Shown: positions 1 through 8,304 of the stretch, one piece after another
Layout of the letters: the number at the start of each line of letters is the position of its first letter
Numbering within the stretch: position 1 is the first letter of the stretch
Assembly (NCBI RefSeq): GCF_001889065.1
Contig: NZ_LWHB01000039.1
Location: forward strand, 2 to 18,051
Direction: 5' to 3'
Length of the DNA stretch: 18,050 nucleotides
DNA from: Suttonella ornithocola
Lineage (GTDB): Bacteria > Pseudomonadota > Gammaproteobacteria > Cardiobacteriales > Cardiobacteriaceae
Translations under genes and position numbers: made by a program
Notes under the pieces: generated by a model
The model's database searches: none
Seen by the model: the letters and a program-made list of their open reading frames with translations, nothing else
What the model was told of the DNA's origin: nothing

Positions 1-90
1 AAAAAATATCAACTCAATATATTGAAATTTACATATTTTATTATTGTTGAAATTATTGGGTCATCGTCCAGCATACTTTTCAAACCACTA
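1..90 (+). repeat. Family-1 miniature inverted-repeat element, copy 1 (partial)
   Basis: The right-hand part of a ~120 bp element whose other copies lie at 2899-3022 and 3895-4019. It aligns with the copy at 2899-3022 in the same orientation over its whole length and ends in the shared terminal sequence CATACTTTTCAAACCAC followed by TA (89-90). The left ~30 bp fall outside the window. It contains no coding sequence. It sits about 100 bp upstream of lipA, so it could influence that gene's promoter region. Confidence 0.85.
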
Positions 91-190
91 TCGAATTTTC
101 TATTGCCCATCTATAGCAGCTTACTTGATAGAGATTTTACCCAGTCTATTAAGCAGCGTAGAATAGTGATTTATTTTTATCGAGAAGAGT

Positions 191-1162
191 ATGAGTGAAC
201 AAAGCCCTACCGTTCATAAGCCAAGTGCAATGGGCGTTAAGAAAAAAGGCGCTGAAAAAATTCGTCAAATCCCTGTCAATGTGGAGCACGTTGGTCAAGA
301 ACGTTTAAAGAAACCCAGTTGGATACGGGCAAAATTTCCGGGTGGAGAAAAGGTTGATAAACTCAAAGGCATTATGCGTGAGCAAAAACTGCATAGTGTT
401 TGCGAAGAGGCGAGTTGTCCGAATTTAGGGGAATGTTTTCGCTTTGGCACAGCAAGCTTTATGATTATGGGGGATATTTGTACGCGTCGTTGCCCATTTT
501 GTGATGTCGGACACGGACGACCGAATCCATTGGATAAAGATGAGCCACGTCATTTAGCAGAAACTGTTGCCGCCATGGGATTAAACCATGTTGTTATTAC
601 CTCCGTTGACCGTGATGACTTAAAAGATGGTGGCGCTGCGCACTTTGCAGAATGTGTCCGTGAAATTCGTCGCACTTCTCCCCGAATGACAATCGAAATT
701 CTGACTCCTGATTTTCGCGGACGAGAATCCATTGCGATTGATATTTTGGTTAATACGCCTCCCGATGTGTTTAACCATAATATGGAAACCATCCCAAGAC
801 TCTATGACATTGCACGCCCTGGCGCGAATTATGTCAATTCATTAGCTTTATTGCGCGATTATAAAGCGGCTTGTGGGACACGTGTGCTTTCAAAATCCGG
901 CTTAATGGTTGGTTTAGGCGAAGAACCTGAAGAAATTTTAGCGGTAATGGAAGATTTGCGTGCGCATAATGTTGATATGCTCACTATCGGACAATACTTA
1001 CAGCCTTCGCCAGCACATTTGCCCGTTAAGCGTTATTACACGCCTGAAGAATTTGATCAATTTGCAGCAGAGGGCAAACGCATGGGCTTTGTCCACGTGG
1101 CTTCTGGCCCAATGGTGCGTTCTTCTTATCATGCGGATATGTCAGCAAAAGCGGTTTTATAA
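191..1162 (+). CDS. lipA: Lipoyl synthase LipA
   Basis: Radical-SAM enzyme that inserts two sulfur atoms at C6 and C8 of protein-bound octanoyl chains to make the lipoyl cofactor of 2-oxoacid dehydrogenases and the glycine cleavage system; cytoplasmic. Both iron-sulfur cluster motifs are visible: the auxiliary cluster cysteines C71, C76 and C82 (CEEASCPNLGEC) and the radical-SAM CxxxCxxC at C97, C101 and C104 (CTRRCPFC). The C-terminal RSSYHAD signature, which carries the conserved serine cluster ligand, is present. At 323 residues it is the usual full length. The ATG is preceded by a purine-rich AGAAGAG. Its stop codon overlaps the cmoA start by one base (TAATG), so it heads a three-gene operon. 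No lipB is seen beside it. Confidence 0.97.
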   Translation: MSEQSPTVHKPSAMGVKKKGAEKIRQIPVNVEHVGQERLKKPSWIRAKFPGGEKVDKLKGIMREQKLHSVCEEASCPNLGECFRFGTASFMIMGDICTRRCPFCDVGHGRPNPLDKDEPRHLAETVAAMGLNHVVITSVDRDDLKDGGAAHFAECVREIRRTSPRMTIEILTPDFRGRESIAIDILVNTPPDVFNHNMETIPRLYDIARPGANYVNSLALLRDYKAACGTRVLSKSGLMVGLGEEPEEILAVMEDLRAHNVDMLTIGQYLQPSPAHLPVKRYYTPEEFDQFAAEGKRMGFVHVASGPMVRSSYHADMSAKAVL

Positions 1163-1872
1163 TGAATTTTCCTCGCGATACCTTGTTTGATCAACCGCAA
1201 TCCGTGGTAGATTTTCAATTTGATGAGCGTACAGTAGCGGTGTTTCCCGATATGATTCACCGCTCTATCCCTGCCTATGCTTCGCTACTGACCATGACAG
1301 GCGTCATTGGTGCAGATTTTGTTTCTGAGAATGGGCATATCTATGATTTAGGCTGCTCTTTAGGCGGTGTTTCCCTTTCTTTACGTCGCTTTATTCCAGA
1401 AACGGCGCGCATCACCGCAGTAGATTTATCTTCTGCAATGGTGCAACGCTTTGAACAATATATCCAAGGGGCAGGCATTCCTAATATTCAAGTGATTGAA
1501 GCGGATATTACCGAAATGCCTTTTGAAAAGGCGGAATTGATGGTTTTAAATTTCGTTTTACAATTTATTCCGCCTGAAAAACGCGACGGATTACTGACGA
1601 AACTTTATCAAGCATTGCCAACTGGCGGAGCATTGCTGATTGCAGAAAAAACGCGCCCGATTCATGAAGAAATTACCTGTTGGCATGAGGCTTTTAAACG
1701 CGCACAAGGCTATTCAGAAATGGCCATTGCACAAAAACGTGAATCCTTAGAAAACGTCATGAAAACCGATAAGGTAGAAACCTTAGAAAATCGCCTGAAA
1801 AAAGCGGGCTTTTCTCGTTTCTTTACTTATTTTCAAGGACTCTCTTTTCAAGCGTGGGTGGCGATAAAATAA
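1162..1872 (+). CDS. cmoA: Carboxy-SAM synthase CmoA
   Basis: Class I methyltransferase-fold enzyme that converts S-adenosylmethionine and prephenate into carboxy-S-adenosylmethionine, the donor used by CmoB to make 5-oxyacetyluridine (cmo5U) at tRNA position 34. The SAM-binding glycine loop YDLGCSLGG lies at residues 61-69, preceded by the family signature around RSIPAY (33-39). The C-terminal half keeps the VLNFVLQFIPP and LIAEKTRP segments typical of CmoA. Length (236 residues) is close to the family's ~245. The start overlaps the lipA stop in TAATG, and its own stop overlaps the cmoB start the same way, so translation is probably coupled through all three genes. Confidence 0.96.
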   Translation: MNFPRDTLFDQPQSVVDFQFDERTVAVFPDMIHRSIPAYASLLTMTGVIGADFVSENGHIYDLGCSLGGVSLSLRRFIPETARITAVDLSSAMVQRFEQYIQGAGIPNIQVIEADITEMPFEKAELMVLNFVLQFIPPEKRDGLLTKLYQALPTGGALLIAEKTRPIHEEITCWHEAFKRAQGYSEMAIAQKRESLENVMKTDKVETLENRLKKAGFSRFFTYFQGLSFQAWVAIK

Positions 1873-2828
1873 TGGAACACTGTTTCGCAGAATGGGCGCG
1901 TTTATTAACTTTCATGCCAACCTTACAAGGCATAGATTTAACCGCTCGGCAGGGATTATCGCAGGCATGGGCAACTCGTCACGGACAATTTTCACAATGG
2001 CTAAGTATCGTTGACGAATTAAAATCCGTTTTACCGTCAGTGATTGAAAAACGCTATGACACAGCAGCAGTTAGCGCAATCGCAACGGTTAATAGAGAAA
2101 CAAAACATACTATCGAAGCTAAACTTAAAGCGCTAATGCCTTGGCGTAAAGGGCCTTTTCATCTTTGCGGTGTGGATGTTGATTGTGAGTGGCGTAGCGA
2201 TTGGAAATATCAACGCGTCCAACAAACGGGTATGGAATGGCGGGAGAAAAATGTCTTGGACGTTGGCACAGGTAGCGGTTATTTTCTTTATCGCTTACTG
2301 GGGGATAACGCACGAATTGCGGTGGGGCTTGATCCATCCTGGCATTACTTTGCGCAGTTTCTTTGTTTACAACAATTCTTTCACGAGCTAAAAGCCATTT
2401 ATTTACCAGCAACTTTAGAACAAATTCCATTACAGCGCTTTGATGCAACTATCTGCATGGGCGTGCTCTATCATCGCCGTGATCCTTTAGCTTTTCTAGC
2501 ACAACTGCGCGAGACGCTAAATGCTGGTGGAGAATTATTATTAGAAACTTTGGTTGTTGACGGCAATGAATATCATGTTTATTTGCCTGAAGCACGATAT
2601 GCAGGGATGCGAAATGTGTGGTTTTTACCCAGTACCGCTGCCTTAGCGCGTTGGCTCAAACGCTTGAATTTTGACGTGCAATATATTGGCGAAGCTATCG
2701 AAACAACCGTAGAGGAACAGCGTCGAACGGATTGGATGCAAAGCTATTCGCTTGCGGAATTTTTATCAGAAAGTTCTCCAAACGACCCACTACCTAAACG
2801 CGCAATAGTTATTGCCAAAAGAAAATAA
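1872..2828 (+). CDS. cmoB: tRNA uridine-34 carboxymethyltransferase CmoB
   Basis: Transfers the carboxymethyl group of carboxy-SAM to 5-hydroxyuridine at the tRNA wobble position, giving cmo5U, which lets one tRNA read several codons. Visible family blocks are MPWRKGPF (89-96), EWRSDWK, the SAM loop VLDVGTGSGYF (128-138), MGVLYHRRDP, LLETLVVDG and the C-terminal TTVEEQRRTDWM. I chose the ATG at 1872 (318 residues) over an in-frame ATG 18 bases upstream: it gives the same TAATG overlap used at the lipA/cmoA junction and starts at the usual family position. Last gene of the lipA-cmoA-cmoB operon, followed by a strong hairpin. Confidence 0.95.
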   Translation: MEHCFAEWARLLTFMPTLQGIDLTARQGLSQAWATRHGQFSQWLSIVDELKSVLPSVIEKRYDTAAVSAIATVNRETKHTIEAKLKALMPWRKGPFHLCGVDVDCEWRSDWKYQRVQQTGMEWREKNVLDVGTGSGYFLYRLLGDNARIAVGLDPSWHYFAQFLCLQQFFHELKAIYLPATLEQIPLQRFDATICMGVLYHRRDPLAFLAQLRETLNAGGELLLETLVVDGNEYHVYLPEARYAGMRNVWFLPSTAALARWLKRLNFDVQYIGEAIETTVEEQRRTDWMQSYSLAEFLSESSPNDPLPKRAIVIAKRK

Positions 2829-2849
2829 GTTAAAGCAATAGCGTGAGCG

Positions 2850-2884
2850 ATAAATGAGCATTGCTATAATCAATGCTCATTTAT
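2850..2884 (+). terminator. Hairpin terminator after cmoB
   Basis: A perfect 14 bp inverted repeat (2850-2863 and 2871-2884, arm ATAAATGAGCATTG) with a 7-nt loop starts 22 bp after the cmoB stop. The U-tract after it is weak (ATTAAAAA), but stem length and position fit the end of the lipA-cmoA-cmoB transcript. The A/T-rich outer arm could also let it work on the opposite strand. Confidence 0.7.
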
Positions 2885-2898
2885 ATTAAAAATGGGGG

Positions 2899-3022
2899 TA
2901 GTGGTTTGAAAGTATCCTGAGTAATTTCTATAAAAAAACATCACTCCAATATATTGAAACTTAACTATTTCATAGTTATTAAAAGTATTAAGTCATAATC
3001 CAGCATACTTTTCAAACCACTA
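2899..3022 (+). repeat. Family-1 miniature inverted-repeat element, copy 2 (complete)
   Basis: A complete ~120 bp non-coding element (2901-3020) flanked on both sides by TA (2899-2900 and 3021-3022). Its termini are imperfect inverted repeats: the left end begins GTGGTTTGAAAGTAT and the complement of the right end begins GTGGTTTGAAAAGTATGCTG. Orientation matches copy 1 and is opposite to copy 3. TA on both sides fits the target duplication of IS630/Tc1-mariner transposases, so it may be a non-autonomous derivative; the transposase assignment is inference. No parent transposase gene is seen in the window. Confidence 0.85.
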
Positions 3023-3135
3023 CCTTTTATTTAAGCTATTGTTAGATATTTGTTCAAGCATTATCTGAGATAGTGCTAAGCTATATCAAATCTAACTTAG
3101 TTTTATTTTTATAATATTAGTATGGAGAATATAAG

Positions 3136-3879
3136 GTGAAATCATTATTGACAGCTGCTTGGGGATTAGCAGTCGCTACCGCTATAGCAGATATTCCTAC
3201 CTATAAAGTAGCAACAGAGGCACATTATGCCCCATTCGTTTTTGTTGACGAAAATAGCAACATTAAAGGCTTTGACCCCGACTTACTCTCTGCCATTGGT
3301 GAAAAAGAAGGATTTAAAGTGAAATTTTCATCTGAACTTTGGGACCAAATGTTTAAGAAGCTAGATAATGGACAAGTTCAAATCATTTCCGCAGGTCTAT
3401 TAGAAAGCCCCAAACGACGTGAAAAATATGGTGTATCGGATTCTTATGCCGTCAGTAAGCGGATTGCAATATTTACAGATGCAAAGCATAAAGATAAAGA
3501 CATTTCGGATTTAGCGGGTTTGCGTTATGTCACCCAAGCTGGAACCACAAATGTGGAATATCTAAAAACTTTATTTGGCCCAGATGCAAAAATTCTTGGC
3601 GAGCAAACGCAATATATGCAAATTAAAGCTTTATTAAAAAATGAAGCAGATGTCGTATATGACGATTATCATGTCCTTGTTCCCTATTTAAACCGCTTTA
3701 AAGATAATCTTTATTATATTTCTGATAATAAAGTAGGTTCCGGAATTAATTTTGTTATGCTGACACAAAAAGATGATCTTGAATTACTTGAAAAAATTAA
3801 CGAGGGTTTAAAGGCTGTAAAAGCCGACGGAACTTATCAAAAAATTTATGATAAATGGTTTAATCATAATGCTGGATAA
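3136..3879 (+). CDS. Orphan amino-acid-type periplasmic solute-binding protein (family 3)
   Basis: Periplasmic ligand-binding component of a polar amino acid ABC importer (bacterial extracellular solute-binding protein family 3). An 18-residue signal peptide ends AIA before D19. The mature protein shows GFDPDLLSAIGEKEGF near the start, the arginine-containing ESPKRREKYGVSDSY segment at the expected ligand-contact region, and the C-terminal VKADGTYQKIYDKWF typical of the family. Length 247 is normal. The start is GTG, preceded by GGAG 8 bases upstream; the ATG at 3122 is out of frame and stops at once. There is no permease or ATPase gene beside it. Family-1 elements flank it in inverted orientation, suggesting it is a mobile or recently inserted gene. 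Ligand unknown. Confidence 0.88.
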   Translation: MKSLLTAAWGLAVATAIADIPTYKVATEAHYAPFVFVDENSNIKGFDPDLLSAIGEKEGFKVKFSSELWDQMFKKLDNGQVQIISAGLLESPKRREKYGVSDSYAVSKRIAIFTDAKHKDKDISDLAGLRYVTQAGTTNVEYLKTLFGPDAKILGEQTQYMQIKALLKNEADVVYDDYHVLVPYLNRFKDNLYYISDNKVGSGINFVMLTQKDDLELLEKINEGLKAVKADGTYQKIYDKWFNHNAG

Positions 3880-3894
3880 CTATTAGTTTTTAGG

Positions 3895-4019
3895 TAGTGG
3901 TTTGAAAAGTATGCTGAACTATGACTCAATCATTTTAGCAACAATAAAATATTTTAATTTAAGCATATTGGGGTGATATTTTTTTACAGAAATTACTCAG
4001 AATACTTTTCAAACCACTA
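3895..4019 (-). repeat. Family-1 miniature inverted-repeat element, copy 3 (complete, inverted)
   Basis: A 121 bp element (3897-4017) with TA on each side. Its reverse complement aligns with copy 2 along most of its length (matching GAGTAATTTCT, AAAAAAA and the distal CAGCATACTTTTCAAACCAC end). Both ends carry the GTGGTTTGAAAAGTAT terminal repeat. The palindrome extends outward to TTTTAGGTA/TACCTAAAA in this copy. It lies between the solute-binding gene and putP. Confidence 0.85.
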
Positions 4020-4103
4020 CCTAAAATTTCTCTCTTTTGCCTTTCTCTCAATAAAGGCTAATGAGGATAATGATTAAGTTGCAGTCGCTTTAAGGAGATT
4101 TGA

Positions 4104-5540
4104 ATGATGTTAGATTTTGTCACTTTTGGTCTGTATTTATTACTCATGTTTGGAATTGGTATGTATTTTTATTTCCGAACCAATAATGTGAGTGATTTTA
4201 TTCTTGGCGGTCGTCAATTAGGTCCTATTCCTTCTGCTATTAGCGCAGGTGCTTCGGATATGAGCGGTTGGCTGTTGATGGGATTACCTGCTTCTGCATT
4301 GGTTGGTGGAATGACCGCTTTTTGGATTTGTTTTGGGCTTTTTCTTGGTACTTTTTTAAATTGGCAACTAATAGCCCCTCGTCTGCGTGAGGAAAGTGAA
4401 TTATTAGATGACTCTTTAACAGTCCCTACTTTTTTAGAACGTAAATTACATGATCCAACAGGATTTTTGCGTATCGCTTTATCTATTGCGATTTTATTTT
4501 TCTTTACTTTTTATACCAGTTCAGGATTTGTAGCGGGTGGTAAGCTATTTAATTCGTTATTTGGGATGGATTATCATACGGCGATTGTTGCTGGCGCTGC
4601 GGTGGTCCTAACGTATACGTTTTTAGGTGGATATCTTGCTGTTAGCTGGACCGATGTTGTGCAAGGGCTGCTGATGATTACTGCCATTGCAATTGTGCCC
4701 GTGTTAGCAATACAAGAGTTAGGCGGAGTGGAAGCGACATTTAATCGTTTACATGAAATTAGCCCAAATCATCTCAATATTTTCCAAAAGCCCGATGGCA
4801 CAGCTATGAATGCGCTTACGATTGCATCTTTAATGGCATGGGGGCTAGGCTATTTTGGACAACCACATATTTTGGCGCGCTTTATGGGCATTCGAGATGT
4901 AAAATCGGTGACGTCTGCTAAATGGATTGCCACGGCATGGTCTGGTATTGTGATGACGCTTTCTGTGGGTGTCGGACTGATTGGATTTGTCTATTTTTAT
5001 GATGCTCCTTTAGCAGATAGTGAGCAGGTTTTTATTCAAATGATTAAGGTACTCACGCATCCTTTAATTACAGGATTGTTTTTAGCAGCAGTAATGGCAG
5101 CCATTATGTCCACAGCCGACAGTCAATTATTGGTAGCCAGTGCCGCATTAACTAGCGATTTACTTGGCAAATACTTAACACCGAAACAATCTTTATTGCT
5201 CAGTCGTATCACGGTTGGAGCGATTGCGATGATTGCTTTAATTCTTGCTTGGGATGAAAACAGTAAGGTTTTAGATATTGTTTCTTATGCTTGGGCAGGG
5301 CTTGGCGCTTCTTGTGGTGTGGTAATGCTTATTGCGTTATGGTGGAAAAAAGCGACTTGGCATGGTGCGATTGCAGGGGCGCTGACTGGCGCAGTCGTTA
5401 CCGTCATTTGGAATAAATTAAAAGGCGGTATTTTTGAGCTTTATGAACTATTGCCAGCGTTTATCCTAGCAGCACTAGCGATGTTCGTTGTTAGCTTATT
5501 TACGCAACAGGATACTTCTGAATATACTGAAAATCGTTAA
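4104..5540 (+). CDS. putP: Sodium/proline symporter PutP
   Basis: Inner-membrane sodium:solute symporter (SSS family) that imports L-proline with Na+. The diagnostic helix-2 motif SAGASDMSGWLLMGLP lies at residues 47-62, containing the Na+/proline-site aspartate (D52, equivalent to E. coli D55) and the SGW that follows it. GLGYFGQPHILARFM and the distal MSTADSQLLVASAALTSDL motif (serine/threonine of the second sodium contact) are also present. Around a dozen hydrophobic segments are visible. 478 residues against ~500 in E. coli, the difference lying at the C-terminus. AAGGAG ends 6 bases before the ATG; a second ATG follows directly. No putA is beside it. Convergent with rlmKL across a shared hairpin. 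Confidence 0.95.
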   Translation: MMLDFVTFGLYLLLMFGIGMYFYFRTNNVSDFILGGRQLGPIPSAISAGASDMSGWLLMGLPASALVGGMTAFWICFGLFLGTFLNWQLIAPRLREESELLDDSLTVPTFLERKLHDPTGFLRIALSIAILFFFTFYTSSGFVAGGKLFNSLFGMDYHTAIVAGAAVVLTYTFLGGYLAVSWTDVVQGLLMITAIAIVPVLAIQELGGVEATFNRLHEISPNHLNIFQKPDGTAMNALTIASLMAWGLGYFGQPHILARFMGIRDVKSVTSAKWIATAWSGIVMTLSVGVGLIGFVYFYDAPLADSEQVFIQMIKVLTHPLITGLFLAAVMAAIMSTADSQLLVASAALTSDLLGKYLTPKQSLLLSRITVGAIAMIALILAWDENSKVLDIVSYAWAGLGASCGVVMLIALWWKKATWHGAIAGALTGAVVTVIWNKLKGGIFELYELLPAFILAALAMFVVSLFTQQDTSEYTENR

Positions 5541-5554
5541 GTAATCGCTATTAA

Positions 5555-5579
5555 AACCGCTTGAGTAAATCAAGCGGTT
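5555..5579. terminator. Bidirectional hairpin between putP and rlmKL
   Basis: Perfect 10 bp inverted repeat AACCGCTTGA / TCAAGCGGTT (5555-5564 and 5570-5579) with a 5-nt loop, flanked by A/T-rich sequence on both sides (TTAA before, AATCTTTAATT after), between two convergent genes. Both arms contain the over-represented word AAGCGGT, an arrangement like paired uptake sequences doubling as terminators in competent bacteria. Confidence 0.75.
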
Positions 5580-5604
5580 AATCTTTAATTAAAATAGAGA
5601 ATGT

Positions 5605-7761
5605 TTATTTATGCTGAATTTTCCATACGCGATGGATATTCGCATGTCGTTTAAAATCTAAATCAATGGTTGTCGCACTAATTTCTTCGATTTGATAACG
5701 TTGGTTCAGCGTATTATCCCATTTAAAACCACGATAATTATTAGAAAAATAGAGTACACCACCGGGGGCTAATCGCTTCATACAACGCTCAATTAGCGTT
5801 GGATGCGCTTGTTGGACATCAAAGACTCTTTGTGTTTTTTTCGTATTGGAAAAAGTGGGTGGATCGCAAAAAATTAAATCGTAAGTATCTTTACCCCCGA
5901 CTAGCCATTCCATCACATCGCCTCTTTCTAAACGATGTCGACTGGATAGTTCATTTAAGTCAAAATTTTCCCATGCCCAATCTAAATAGGTCTGAGATAA
6001 ATCTACACTGGTCGTATATGAAGCGCCTCCCAGCGCAGCTTGTACGGAAACAGAAGCGGTATAACAAAATAGGTTTAGCACTTTCTTATCTTTTGCTTCT
6101 TCAAAGATACGACGCCGCATTGAGCGGTGGTCTAAAAATAAGCCTGTATCTAAATAGTCTTTTAAATTTACCCAGAATTTTGCCGCTCCCTCAGTCACGA
6201 TAATTTTTTCATCACTTTGTTGTAAACGCTTATATTGTTTCTTTCCTGCCTGTCTTTCTCGCGTTTTCAGGACAATCTTTTTGGGATTAACAGATAAACA
6301 GCTAGGCAATGCTTGTATAACATCCATTAACCGCTGTTCTGCTTTTGCCACTGGAATATCTTTTGGCGGTGCATATTCTTGTACTAATATCCAATCAGCA
6401 TAACGATCAATCGCAACAGCATATTCAGGTAAATCTTTATCGTAAATTCGATAAGCGGTTGTCAGAACCTTTTTTGCCCATTTATCTAGTTTTGATAAAT
6501 TTTTTCGTAACCGATTGGCAAACATTTGCGCATTTTCAGAAAGCAATGGCGATGATAAGGTTTCTGTGTTTTCTTCAGAAGCGGATTTTAATACTGCTTC
6601 TGGTTGATTATCTCGCTGATACAGCATAATTCGACTTTCTAAGGCGCCATTAAAAATCTGATACTGATGTTCTGAACGCAATTTTAGTCGTTTTAATAAC
6701 GTTTCATTGCTACCAATAATTGCCATTTGCCATTGAGGCGGAAACGTTTTAAAGGCTCGCCCTAAAGCCGCATATGTGGGTAATAACTCGGGCAATTCTC
6801 CCAACCGCTCTCCATAAGGCGGATTACATACAATCAAGCCAGACTGCCCATAAGCGGGTTGCGCTGAGAATACCGTGATATCACTACGTTCAAAATGAAT
6901 AGGATAATCTATTTGTAAACAACCTAAATTTTCTCTTGCTGCACGCAAAACAGGCGCATGCTGATCAAAACCATAAAATTTTATTTTTAATTGCTCTAAC
7001 CCTACTATTTTTCTCTCTAATGCTTCCTGATATAAACGCTGCCAAGTTGCTGGGCGATGGCTTTGCCATTTTTCAAAACCAAATTGACAACGATACAAAC
7101 CCGGCGCAATATCTGCTGCCATTAAAAGCCCTTCAATCAATAACGTCCCAGAACCACACATAGGGTCAATCAAACTATCAACTTGCTTTGCCAATTGATG
7201 CCATTTTGCACGATACAGCACAGCAGCAGCCAAAGATTCTTTAATAGGCGCAATTCCTTGTACTTGACGATATCCTCTTTGGTGTAACGCACCGCCTGAT
7301 AAATCCAATGCAACCGTCACCAATCCCTTACGTAAATGGACATCAATAGAAATATCTGGCGCAACCGTATTAACATCAGGACGACGGCGGAAAACCACCC
7401 GCAACTGATCAACAATCGCATCTTTTACCTTTAATCCCCCAAACTGCGTATTATTGATTCCCTGCCCTTGCCCAGAAAAACGAACAGAAAAAGTGGTATC
7501 TACTGATAAATGATCATCCCATGGCAAGGCATAAACTAACTGATATAGGTCTTCAGGTGATTGAATTTCTCCCTCTGTTAAAACTAATAGCACTCTGCTT
7601 GCCAGTCTAGACCATAAACATAAGCGATAAACGGTTTCTAAACTGCCCTCTCCCTTTACCACTCCGGGTGCCATTTTGACAGATTCCAATCCCAATGCTT
7701 GTGCTTCTTCTACTAATAGCTGCTCTGTTCCTTTCGCACACGGTAAGATAATTTTTTTCAC
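5605..7761 (-). CDS. rlmKL: Bifunctional 23S rRNA methyltransferase RlmKL
   Basis: Fusion enzyme that makes m2G2445 (RlmL half) and m7G2069 (RlmK half) in 23S rRNA. Domains in order: a THUMP RNA-binding region (about residues 45-155); the RlmL methyltransferase with DPMCGSGTLLIEG (199-211) and catalytic CNPPYGERL (312-320); and the RlmK Rossmann methyltransferase with VLNLFCYTASVSVQAALGGA (561-580) and IFCDPPTFSNTKK (630-642). 718 residues against ~702 in E. coli, so complete. The start is GTG at 7759-7761, preceded by AAGGAA with 6-base spacing. It follows the terminator of the upstream two-gene unit, so it probably has its own promoter. Confidence 0.96.
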   Translation of the reverse strand: MKKIILPCAKGTEQLLVEEAQALGLESVKMAPGVVKGEGSLETVYRLCLWSRLASRVLLVLTEGEIQSPEDLYQLVYALPWDDHLSVDTTFSVRFSGQGQGINNTQFGGLKVKDAIVDQLRVVFRRRPDVNTVAPDISIDVHLRKGLVTVALDLSGGALHQRGYRQVQGIAPIKESLAAAVLYRAKWHQLAKQVDSLIDPMCGSGTLLIEGLLMAADIAPGLYRCQFGFEKWQSHRPATWQRLYQEALERKIVGLEQLKIKFYGFDQHAPVLRAARENLGCLQIDYPIHFERSDITVFSAQPAYGQSGLIVCNPPYGERLGELPELLPTYAALGRAFKTFPPQWQMAIIGSNETLLKRLKLRSEHQYQIFNGALESRIMLYQRDNQPEAVLKSASEENTETLSSPLLSENAQMFANRLRKNLSKLDKWAKKVLTTAYRIYDKDLPEYAVAIDRYADWILVQEYAPPKDIPVAKAEQRLMDVIQALPSCLSVNPKKIVLKTRERQAGKKQYKRLQQSDEKIIVTEGAAKFWVNLKDYLDTGLFLDHRSMRRRIFEEAKDKKVLNLFCYTASVSVQAALGGASYTTSVDLSQTYLDWAWENFDLNELSSRHRLERGDVMEWLVGGKDTYDLIFCDPPTFSNTKKTQRVFDVQQAHPTLIERCMKRLAPGGVLYFSNNYRGFKWDNTLNQRYQIEEISATTIDLDFKRHANIHRVWKIQHK

Positions 7762-7783
7762 GATAGTTCCTTAAACATAAGAA

Positions 7784-7805
7784 AATGACCGCCTAAGCGG
7801 TCATT
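7784..7805 (-). terminator. Hairpin terminator after the META lipoprotein gene
   Basis: Perfect 9 bp inverted repeat AATGACCGC / GCGGTCATT (7784-7792 and 7797-7805) with a 4-nt loop. Read on the minus strand it is followed by TTTCTTATG, a modest U-tract, 41 bp beyond the stop of the lipoprotein gene and just before the rlmKL start. It contains one copy of AAGCGGT. Confidence 0.75.
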
Positions 7806-7845
7806 GTTAAGACTTATTGTTCGACAAAATTGCCAATTTTAATCA

Positions 7846-8304
7846 TTATGGTTGGGTTGCACGATATTGTAAAGAAACACCATCACCGCTTAATGATAAA
7901 GTTTCCCCATTACGCTGATAGTGATTCACTCTACGCAAAGCTGATAAATAATCGCTTTCTAGCCGCATTTCATTAACTGGCCCAGCCATTCGGGTGGTTT
8001 GAATATTATTATCTACCTCAAGCGAACCATTTTGCAGTTTTGCTTCCGTTCGATAACGATTTATACCGCTTTGACCGCTAAACTCACCATTATGAACAGA
8101 TAAAGTAATTGGTGCTGAAATGATCAATGTTTTTCCGTCGATTTCTGCTTGGGTTAATTGCCAATAACCATTGTTCATTGCGTCGGATACTGTTTGTGAA
8201 TCATTCGGCACTAATGATAAAGCCGATAAATTACTAGATTGACAGCCTGTTAGAGATAAAACCGCCATCCCAAAAATTGATAAAAATACCGCTTTTATAT
8301 TCAT
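7846..8304 (-). CDS. META/HslJ-domain lipoprotein
   Basis: Small envelope lipoprotein of 152 residues. The N-terminus has a lipoprotein signal peptide ending in a lipobox LTGC, with C21 the lipidated cysteine. The rest is one META (HslJ-type) domain: GYWQLTQAEIDGK, the SGQSGINRYR block (resembling the family's G..GCN..), then TTRMAGPVNEMRLESDYLSALRRV, the characteristic TrmAxP...E..yl..L segment. The domain occurs in HslJ, a heat-inducible protein tied to novobiocin resistance; the molecular function is not settled. The start overlaps the stop of the upstream gene by 4 bases (ATGA), implying coupled translation. Confidence 0.85.
   Translation of the reverse strand: MNIKAVFLSIFGMAVLSLTGCQSSNLSALSLVPNDSQTVSDAMNNGYWQLTQAEIDGKTLIISAPITLSVHNGEFSGQSGINRYRTEAKLQNGSLEVDNNIQTTRMAGPVNEMRLESDYLSALRRVNHYQRNGETLSLSGDGVSLQYRATQP

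Noticed and set aside
1854..1871. Upstream in-frame ATG for cmoB
   Set aside because: It lies inside cmoA and lacks a ribosome site, while the ATG at 1872 overlaps the cmoA stop in the same TAATG pattern as lipA/cmoA.
2125..2448. Open frames within cmoB on both strands
   Set aside because: Shadows of the cmoB coding frame without ribosome sites or motifs.
3110..3115. TATAAT as the -10 of the first binding-protein gene
   Set aside because: No acceptable -35 at 16-18 bases, and the leader would be too short to hold the ribosome site comfortably.
1..4019. Family-1 repeats as a CRISPR array
   Set aside because: The three copies are ~120 bp, far apart, in mixed orientation and separated by genes; there are no short regular spacers or cas genes.
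5799..7163. Three plus-strand open frames inside rlmKL
   Set aside because: They run antisense through a firmly identified gene and show no recognisable protein features.
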